This document shows positions 56,554-64,000 of a stretch of 64,000 nt of DNA, one piece after another. Source of the DNA: Phytoseiulus persimilis (lineage: Eukaryota; Arthropoda; Arachnida; Mesostigmata; Phytoseiidae); contig CM075101.1 in assembly GCA_037576195.1 (NCBI GenBank), positions 36,828,001 to 36,892,000 of the forward strand, written 5' to 3'. Numbering within the stretch: position 1 is the first letter of the stretch; every line of letters starts with the position of its first letter. A program made the position numbers and the translations under genes. The notes under the pieces were generated by a model. That model saw only the letters and a program-made list of their open reading frames with translations, did not search any database and was not told the DNA's origin.

Positions 56554-57102
56554 GTGCCCAGACAACGTGGGCTGGAGGATTCAGAACGTCACCACCACGA
56601 GGTTTGCCCCCTCGGCCCGAAGCAGAACCACGTCGCCACGTGCCCATATGTTAGGGTGTTGTCTTTGCCATCGTTGTCGCAGCAGCCTCGAGAACTGCTA
56701 TTTGTGCTCCTTCGGCATGACACGGATTTGGCAAGAGTCAAAACCTTCAACGCGGATCCTCTGTCGAGAGTGTCGACGCGTACGGATGTACACCGCACAG
56801 AAGAAGCTAGTCTTGGAGCGTGTCAGACGAGACTTGGCTTAGTCGAAGTACGGGCGGCTGCAGCCTCCTCGATATCCCGATGCCACGGACGCGTCCCACG
56901 TGATAAATCTCTCGAGCACTCGAATCAAGGTCATGGGTGCGGTCAAGGGCTCAATACGAAACCAACAGAGTCGACGGCGAACTCTTCGGGGGAACTGCAG
57001 CACAAACACCCGAGGCAAGCCGATCATTATGACGAGGCAAGGAAGTCGAAGGAGGAACTCAGAGGCCGGGAAGCCTTCTCCGCGTTCCCCTCCCCCTCAT
57101 AA
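56554..57102 (+). CDS. Open frame, 182 codons, no ATG near start
   Basis: The frame is open for 182 codons with a hydrophilic His/Glu/Arg-rich composition; the C-terminal half is dominated by Ser, Lys, Glu and His (GELQHKHPRQADHYDEARKS). It has no ATG near the start, so an upstream exon would be needed, and no strong acceptor was found. It is reported at low confidence because of its length. Confidence 0.18.
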   Translation: MPRQRGLEDSERHHHEVCPLGPKQNHVATCPYVRVLSLPSLSQQPRELLFVLLRHDTDLARVKTFNADPLSRVSTRTDVHRTEEASLGACQTRLGLVEVRAAAASSISRCHGRVPRDKSLEHSNQGHGCGQGLNTKPTESTANSSGELQHKHPRQADHYDEARKSKEELRGREAFSAFPSPS

Positions 57103-57290
57103 CCGGGCTGTGCAGCCCGCGCCGTGCTCGGCACTGGAACGGCTAGTAGAATAGAACAACAATAATTCCACGTATGCGCCGCATGAGGGTAATCAAGTCG
57201 AGTTGAGTCGGGCAAGCGTGCTAGCCGTTTCATATTTTCTACAAGCTCACCTGGCTGGGGAGGGATGAACGAGAGGCTGGGGGCAACTGG

Positions 57291-57911
57291 ATGAGTAGAT
57301 TTACTCTCCGGCCGCTTTTGCCGGTGTTGCCGTCTGCCTCGAAGCCAGCCACCCAACAAACCGCAAACCCTCTTTCGACTTGGCTCGCTCGCCGGTCTGC
57401 GTGTTTGTCTGTTCCTCGGCCTCCATCGAGGAGGCCTGCGCGGGCTCCCTCGAACGGGAACGCTCGAACCGGGTGGTCCGAGTCTGTTCGCCGAGCTCCT
57501 CAACGGTTCCGAGTGTTTGACGGGACCACGCGAGTGGCCCCCGAAGCAGAACCAACTCAACGATCGAATTACTCAAAAACAGCCCTCGTTTTGAACGGCG
57601 AGCACGTCCCGGAGAATAGCAAACGAATGCCCGAGAACTACGAAGAGACTGTGCAGGGACGGCACATTCCGCCCCGCGGACGAGGAGAACGACCCCCCAC
57701 AATGAGCAATCTGTTTCCTTGCGCTCGTCTATTCTCCTGGATCTCATTTTCCCTTCTCCTTGCTCCGCTGTCATTCGTTTCGGAGCTCCTCCCGTCTGGC
57801 TCGTCGCTGGCTGCCAGCCTACCTGGTTTCGCGTCGTGCGACCCGGAGAAGACTCTGAGGGGTTGCGAGATCTCGTCCCGCTGCGGCCCGCTGACCGCTC
57901 CGTCGACCTAG
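57291..57911 (+). CDS. Complete open frame, 206 codons, with internal secretory-like start
   Basis: ATG to TAG, 206 codons. The first 130 residues are Arg/Pro/Ser-rich and disordered-looking. An internal ATG at 57702, with A at -3, begins a classic leader: MSNLFPCARLFSW, a hydrophobic core (ISFSLLLAPLSFVSELL), then a short Cys-containing tail (CDPEKTLRGCEISSRCG). The downstream ATG could therefore encode a small secreted peptide of 69 residues. Overlapping minus-strand frames of 157 and 177 codons are Arg/Pro-rich. No family is recognised. Confidence 0.3.
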   Translation: MSRFTLRPLLPVLPSASKPATQQTANPLSTWLARRSACLSVPRPPSRRPARAPSNGNARTGWSESVRRAPQRFRVFDGTTRVAPEAEPTQRSNYSKTALVLNGEHVPENSKRMPENYEETVQGRHIPPRGRGERPPTMSNLFPCARLFSWISFSLLLAPLSFVSELLPSGSSLAASLPGFASCDPEKTLRGCEISSRCGPLTAPST

Positions 57912-60504
57912 CGAGGTGCCGGGCTCGTAACTCGCCGAAATATCGTGAGATTCAAGTCGGCTTGGGCGAATCCTCCATCGATTCTCACCTCGCTTCCCCG
58001 GGCAGTGAGCTATCTGATACCAGGAGGAGCTTCTGGGTTTCGGTTCGGATGCGCCCCTCAAAATGACACAGTGGTCGCAGTAATCTTGCGACAGCAAACG
58101 AAGGAGCACGGAGTCCACGCAATTCTGATAATCTCACGCGCGGCGTGTGGCGCGCGGGGTCGCGAAACAGGGGACAGAATCTCTTTTAATGTAATTAGAA
58201 TGTTTAATTAGATCCGTCATTGGGGTAGGTAATATGCCGCCGCATTCGGAATTTCTGCTCGTGCTCTTCTGAATGCATCACAAGGGAGAGAAAACGAACA
58301 CTGGATACGTCGTCGCTCACGAGCTGATCAGACCTCATTCGAGTCGAACTCATTCAAGGTTTTCCGTGATCTAGAATCGAAGATCCTCCGCCGCAGAGGA
58401 TCCTTCCTACTATCGACTCCTAATTATCCGTCGCTGGCTTGTTCACTGAATGATAGAAACTCACATTATGTCCCAGGCTACTGTAGGCACGAATAGTCGG
58501 TTCTGAAGACCTTGGCTGATCTAGTGCTCGGGTTTGCTGATGAGATTATCGGCTGGAGCCGTCCACAGCCTTCCCGTCCAAACGCGAGGTCATCGTTGGC
58601 GTCGGCTCTGTTCATGTGTTCGCGCAGGGCGCGCTTATTTCTGGTTGGACACGGACCGAATCCTCTTCGATTGAACCGCAATCCTAGAAGCCGATCGAGA
58701 CCAGCATCTGTCGATATTCAGCGACCGAGTTCGGTCGAAGACTGTCCTCGTCACGAGCGAGCGTAACTCTAGGAGGACGCAATCGAAAACTTCGGAATGG
58801 GAGGGAGGAGAGAACTTATCTTGGGCAGGCTCGTGTAATGAGAGCCAAAATCTCTCAAACCTCCACTTGATTACACAGAGATGTGTTGCGTGTCGGAAAC
58901 AACGACTACGTCGACGCCATCAAAATCTATTAGCACTCGGGCGGGTCAGCAGAGGAGAGACGCGGGGAGAGAGATCGCTTTTGGCGCAAACGTGACACGG
59001 ATCACGAAAGGCTTCCTCTCTCGCCGTTCCTCGTCCGTGCTTGCTCCCTCCTTTTGTCACCCGAAGGTCTGGAGTATCGAAGTTTCGAGTAAGAGCACTT
59101 GTCCTGAGCTCTGCTCTGACCTAAGAACGTGGAGCGAGGGACAGCGACTACGACGAAACTTTGACGACGAGGAGTTCGAATCCGAAAACGGTGCCGATGG
59201 AGACGACGTCGAACCCTCGAGGGGCGGGCAAACTCCCGGGGGAAAGATACCGGAATGAATATAGGAGGTCCAACACGCGAACACGAGTCTCAGCAGCTCG
59301 GGCCACTCGCCCTGCTGTAGTTCCTTCCCTGCGCCGGCTGCCGCTGACTCCATCGGTGTGAGGCTCGACGTCGCTCACGGACTCGGGTCCTTCTCCTCTC
59401 GGTTCATTTCCAGTCCGGAATGGAGCAGGAACTCATCGAGAAGCCTGTTCCACCGAACACGAGAGAAAACACGGACGACGGCGCCCAACGAAGGGAGAAA
59501 TGAAATGGAACAGCGTGATGAAGCGGTTGCCACGGTTTGACCCGAGGTTTTTCCGCTTTCGACGATCGGGGGTGTCATCACGAGTAAGCTGAATAACCTC
59601 CGAAACAATCCCGCTGTTCGGAGAGAAGAGGAGAGTGAGGCACTGCTTGACGGCGTTCATGACATGTCGTCCATAATGAAGTTTCCACCTGAGTCAGCGT
59701 TCTCGCCTCGGGCTCCTGCGCAGAAATCAGTGATGTATCCTCCTTGCCGAGGTACATCTCGTGGCTCTCTCCGCCCGGGCTCGTGGTGCGATGCGAGTTT
59801 TCTCCACCCAGGGAACACCCTGAGTCGAATACGCGCGCATTTGTATAATCTGAACGTCGCTTCCGAGACCGCAACAAGCATGAGTCAGATCCGTCCCCAG
59901 GGGCCTCTATCTTCAACGGCGAAACGCTTTTCCCGTTCTGCGCGTTTCCTAGCTGTTTTCAGAAGAATGCCTTCTCCTAGAAGCGAATCGGCTAGAAACG
60001 AGGAGGGGCTGGAAGGTGAGCGGCAACTTGCGATTTGAGTTCGAGTTCGTCTCGTTGAATAATCGTCCGTGGCGCCACAATGAGTTCTGCTTCATTTGCA
60101 TTAGTTACTACTCAGCGAGGAAATGTCGTCGCCAATGCGGTGTGAGCAACGTCTTGAGGAGCTCAAAGGTGCCCACAACTCGATCGAAACTGCCGCAGAC
60201 TAATTGCGCATTCATCCATTAGCCCTGTGGGAAGAGCAGACAGAAAGAAGAAGTAAATAAACCGAGAAAAAACGAAATAAGTGGATGATGTGAGTTTCAG
60301 ACGTCATTCATTGACGCAGTCGAACGGGAGTCAGCATTTCTGAGTAGCTGTTTCGGGGAACCGGCACCCAGAGCGCAGAAATGATTCGGATGCTTAAAAA
60401 GGTGTACACGGTGAAACGAGAGCGAAAGAATGCATTCAAGAGCCTCGCTGTCGCAGAAAACGACAACGTTCGTCGTTCCTCGCAGTTTTCCTCTGTTTTC
60501 ACAG
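57912..60504. other. Weak frames only
   Basis: A 125-codon plus-strand frame (58.88-59.26 kb) ends in an acidic stretch (RNFDDEEFESENGADGDD) but lacks ATG and splice support; 124-codon frames at 59.66-60.04 kb are Ser/Arg-rich. The stretch 58.2-58.5 kb has almost no open frames. Nothing here is called with confidence. Confidence 0.35.
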
Positions 60505-60821
60505 GTGAACAACGCATCCCTGGAGGGGCGAAAGCTCCGCGACAAACGAGGAAGTAGAATGAGCGACAAGACCTTGCTCCCGGCATTTTCAAATGCTGCA
60601 AACAGCTTCAGTTCAGCTCTGGGATTCCAACCTCGACCAAGCGAGCGACGCCCGGCTGTGTCTGGCGCAGCAGACAAGAGCGTCGCGTTTTCCCGGATAA
60701 TTAAAAGTTGTAACGCCTCTTCAATTACGAACGGAATCAACAAAAGCGGCGGGGCCGTCAACTACGACGTCACCCCGCCGGCTTTGGAGGAGACCGTGCA
60801 AGTCATCGTCATATCGCCGAA
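60505..60821 (+). CDS. Best-supported internal exon (acceptor and GTAAGC donor)
   Basis: The acceptor GTTTTCCTCTGTTTTCACAG (AG at 60503-60504) is among the strongest in the window, and the exon ends CCGAA followed by a GTAAGC donor at 60822, whose TAA makes the apparent stop. Between them 105 codons are open in phase 0 and leave two bases. The peptide has a basic start (GRKLRDKRGSRMSDK), a Ser/Asn/Ala-rich middle and a beta-like end (GGAVNYDVTPPALEETVQVI). The frame is open upstream to an ATG at 60430. Splicing to 61614 keeps the frame. A 154-codon minus-strand frame overlaps. No family is recognised. Confidence 0.47.
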
Positions 60822-61049
60822 GTAAGCAACGTCGAGAACGAGTGAGACCTATCGCTCAACGCTCCCGTATATCTGAGCTCCGATGATCTCTGTGAATATC
60901 GGCGAAGCTCTCCCAGCGGCGTGCGTAGGATTTGTTCAGATGAACATGATGGGATAGGACGTCTATCACATGGGGGCAAGGGGGATGGTTATGATGATCG
61001 TCAATCAATCCATAACCGCACCGAAGTGGATGGGTGGGTTCGAGAATCA

Positions 61050-61063
61050 TCTCTCTCTCTCTC
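61050..61063. repeat. (CT)n microsatellite
   Basis: Seven CT units, inside the putative intron between 60821 and 61614. Confidence 0.7.
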
Positions 61064-61613
61064 GCTCCGACGTTGGCGGCGAGTTGGATCCAAGACAAAG
61101 CCCGACAGCGATGTCCATTCGGCGACACTCCGGCTAGCGCTATGGAGTCCGGGCCAATTGGTTTTTCATGAACAGTTTCTTGCTTCTGCTGAGCTACTCT
61201 GCGGCTCTAGAGTCACGCACAGAAGGGAGCAATCGCTGCGAATAAGATGAATAAATCTGCGTTACGTAGTGTTCGGAAATGACTGCGGCGGCGATGGTGC
61301 CTTGTGACCTTATTGACCGATACGCGCGGAAGCGAGAAAAAATCCGCCGTTCTCCTATGAGCCCACTGGAATATTCATGGATAACTACGAGGGCGAATTG
61401 CATTATCAGTCAGAAACTTCGCTGGTCGGCTCTGCGGGCGAGATTGGAAGAGTCCGATGAAAATCTCCGAAGACGACGACGCCGCAGCCGCCTGAACAAC
61501 CGCACGACACAATTTATAGCCCCGCAACAATGTTCGAGCTTAACCAAAACCTCCGATTAGTTCTCACGGCTCGGCTGAACAAAGCTGTCCAAGTGGGGTC
61601 GTGCCTCTGACAG

Positions 61614-61932
61614 CCGCAAGCACCTCCGGACTCTCACTCCCGTCGGCTCTTGTTCGTTTTCAAGCGTCCATTCAGGCCAAGATTCCGATGTGCTCTATTT
61701 TCCCTCGGAGTTCTACGCGTCGCTCATGGACTCCGCTCAGTTCGCCTACTCGGTTCTCCTCTTTCAAATGGCTGTTCTCGAGGGTCATATTGAAGAGCGC
61801 CGATGCCTGAACGCAAGAAGGCACGACGAGTGGAGGAAAGCTCAAATTGCAATGGGATTACTGCATTCATCCATCTATACCGCGACAGACGTCAGAAACG
61901 CTCGCGAGAACACACTAAGCTCCTCATCGTAG
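61614..61932 (+). CDS. Candidate terminal exon joined to 60505-60821
   Basis: An acceptor (GTCGTGCCTCTGACAG, AG at 61612-61613) supplies the single base needed to complete the codon split at the 60822 donor. The frame then runs 105 codons to TAG. The peptide is one of the most natural in the window: VLYFPSEFYASLMDSAQFAY, a helix with VLLFQMAVLEGHIEERRC, then HDEWRKAQIAMGLLHSS and a Ser tail. The implied intron is 792 bases. The frame is also open about 12 codons upstream of this acceptor, so another boundary is possible. No family is recognised. Confidence 0.4.
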
Positions 61933-62974
61933 CTCGGTGGCTCAAAAGAACGAGGCGAAGAGGAGTGTTTGAGGAAACACAGACCTCTAGCAGTGACATG
62001 TTAGCACAGCATCGTTCCATTGAAAACATCAGCCTCGAAACGACACTTGGCCGCAGAGGTCAATGGAGGAGTGTCTGAGGGGAGAAACGTCAATCATTCT
62101 CGGAATCGCGAGCTGTGATAGATTGATCATCGTTCTACTCCGCATGTGATTGAGCGGAATTTGTTCGCTGTTCCGTCCGACACTCGTCCTTGAAAAGAGA
62201 CGGAGTCGAAAGGTGAGAGCAGTTCGTTTCGCGTCAATTTTTTCCTTCCTACCTCGGGAGTGCTGGAATCCTCTTTCTCCAGGATGCTACTAAACAACCG
62301 AACTTACAATCGATGGCACACGATCGCTCCGGCAAGCTTTGCTAGTGGCGGATGGAGCAGTCGAGGCTCTAAATCATTCAGCTCTCCATTGCAGCGAGAG
62401 CAACTCCCGATCGCGGCTGCGATTCTCGTTTGTCGGCGATTCCGTTTCTCCGTCTCAGAATCCCGGCCTTTCGAGGTCAGCGCTCTTTTCTTGCGCCCTT
62501 CTCTAGGACCGGAGTCGTCCGTTTCCGACTTTCGCTTGCTCGTAGGCCCAACGATGATGTACGCTCAAGTCACTCGGGAGTTCCCACTGCAACCACTGTC
62601 GGCCTCCTCTCGAGGAACGGGGATTCACACAGTGGCCCCTAACCGAGGAGATTGTCTCTATCATGGGGCATTATAGGTCAGACGAGGAGGAGAGGGAAGT
62701 GTGGGGGGTGAGTTGTGGCAATATCGTCTTCTCCCTCTAGGCCACGCCGATGCGAGGGAGAAACTGCGGCTCTGAGTTGAGATACTCGGAGCGAATTCGG
62801 TAGCTCCTAGGATACAAGGAGACTCTCTACATGAGGGTGCGTCTACAATCGAAGTCTCGGATCGAACCGCCACCCATGCGTCGTAAGAACAAACGAGAAA
62901 CCGTATGAATGAATCACATTTGTGTGCAAATCTTGTCCCGTCTTCCGTGTCGCCATATCTATTCTATTTGAGAT

Positions 62975-63047
62975 ATGTATGCAAGCGTTTCAGTGCGCAC
63001 CCACCCCTCCGGTCGCCTGCTTGCATTCCTGCTCGCTCCCTGGCTAG
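62975..63047 (+). CDS. Candidate signal-like first exon with GTAAGT donor
   Basis: An ATG opens 24 codons plus one base ending GGCTAG before a consensus GTAAGT donor (63048). The peptide MYASVSVRTHPSGRLLAFLL, continuing APWL, has a polar N-region and a hydrophobic core like a secretory leader. A minus-strand frame of 111 codons covers the same bases. The downstream exon was not found before the window end. Confidence 0.35.
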
Positions 63048-64000
63048 GTAAGTCTTTCGGTATGGGCCGAATTTCATATTCTGCCTCGCGCGCACTAAAG
63101 CCCTCAACGACCCCGGAGACAACCGCAGAGCGACGGGGATGAAGATAACGGAACAGGCGTGCATCCTCGCCACAACCCTCGCACAATTCCATCCGGTGAG
63201 TGCCAGTGAAGTTCTGTTGCGCGAAAACTTCGGCGGTCGAAGCCTGATGAAAGTCCACTACGAGTTCTCCGAGATTGGAACTTATCTCTTGCAACTAGCG
63301 AAGACGATGCGTTGATTACGCCCATTCCATCACCTGAGTTTTGCTGCTCATCTCCGAATTTTTGCTGGCTCTGGGTGCAATTCGGTCAGTCTTACGAAAC
63401 CGCTAGCCAGACGGAGAGCAAACTGAGGCCTCTCTCAAAACAAGCAAGTTTCACCGATCGGATGCAGAATCCGTCGCGACGATTGGCCCTGCTTTGCTGA
63501 TGTCACGGTGATCGGCGGGTTCCTCCACACTCGCGGCTCTTGCAAGCGATACTCGTTCGTGGAGGGAAACGCTTGAGTTCATCTAGAGAGCCAAATCAAG
63601 GAAGACGGCTAGCCGAACCCAGCCAGGCCGGGTGGTGGGCCAATCGCTCCGCAAGAGGGAACTACTCATCAATAGCGTTCCAACGAGGTGCCAATTACCG
63701 TATTGACCTTAGCACACTTTCTCCTCACACTTTCCCTGTCTACTTTTGGCGCCAATTCGCTGGCCGGAGCAACTGACCGACCGATCCACCGACTGGTGTT
63801 CTATGTACTCGCTTTCCCTTGGCATTGGCTCTGCTCGCCTTGCCCAGTTTTGCCAAGACTTCTTCCTTCGGTTTGTCCTTCTGGCCCTACTCAGGCCCAC
63901 CAGCGTTCGCTTGTCCGTTTGCCTCACCCCCTATGCTTCAGTGTCCGCCTGACTGCTTGGCTGGCGGGCGATTTCATTAGAGCGCGCCTCGGCCAGGAGC
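63048..64000. other. No supportable gene to window end
   Basis: Frames of 60-80 codons on both strands are Ser/Arg-rich without splice or start support. If the 62975 exon is real, this stretch would begin its first intron. Confidence 0.3.

Noticed and set aside
58881..59258. 125-codon frame ending in an acidic stretch
   Set aside because: No start or splice support; several overlapping frames on both strands cover the same bases.
61279..61560. 93-codon ATG frame with an Arg-rich helix
   Set aside because: It is protein-like but lies inside the intron of the better-supported model 60505-61932; kept only as an alternative if that splice is wrong.
1..64000. Prokaryotic or viral origin with operons
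   Set aside because: No co-directional runs of adjacent complete genes, no ribosome-binding pattern, no recognisable bacterial or phage proteins, and clear GT...AG splice signals.

Overview
This window reads as nuclear DNA of a eukaryote, probably a compact animal genome with unmethylated DNA (arthropod-like); this is an inference from sequence character only. Direct observations are: no operon-like runs of adjacent genes, GT...AG intron signals (pyrimidine tracts ending in CAG or TAG, donors such as GTGAGT, GTGAGC and GTAAGC), abundant CpG words such as TCGA and CGTC, few TA steps, long poly-G/poly-C runs, and scattered degenerate tetranucleotide tracts (CGGA, CTCG, CTGA types). No rRNA, tRNA, CRISPR array, insertion sequence or complete transposon was recognised.

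The main difficulty is that stop codons are rare in every frame. Open frames of 60 to 240 codons occur on both strands, often overlapping, at about the number chance would give for this composition. Length is therefore weak evidence here. I kept frames with at least one further support: a strong acceptor, a strong donor that itself creates the apparent stop, a real ATG with good composition and third-position pattern, or a signal/membrane segment. No frame matched a protein family I can name, so no gene symbols are given and all coding confidences are low to moderate.

Layout. 0-8 kb: an edge-truncated minus-strand frame, a possible two-exon plus-strand gene (2.9-3.5 kb), a well-bounded plus-strand exon (4.45-4.87 kb) and a run of long plus-strand frames (5.9-8.2 kb). 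10-24 kb: a minus-strand frame at 10.3-10.8 kb, an acceptor-led plus-strand frame (11.3-11.8 kb), a signal-peptide exon (13.4 kb), two small complete plus-strand frames (14.3 and 15.1 kb), and four acceptor-led minus-strand candidates between 16.6 and 22.0 kb that could belong to one minus-strand gene. 24-38 kb: sparse, with a 103-codon frame containing a perfect 11-bp hairpin (27.05 kb) and a minus-strand frame with a hydrophobic N-terminus (37.6-38.1 kb). 40-57 kb: many small complete plus-strand frames plus several acceptor-bounded exons. 60.5-61.9 kb: the best spliced model, one exon with a strong acceptor and GTAAGC donor and a phase-compatible second exon. 63.0 kb: a signal-like first exon with a strong GTAAGT donor.

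I cannot say how these genes work together; nothing points to a pathway. RNA-seq or a protein search would quickly separate real exons from chance frames.
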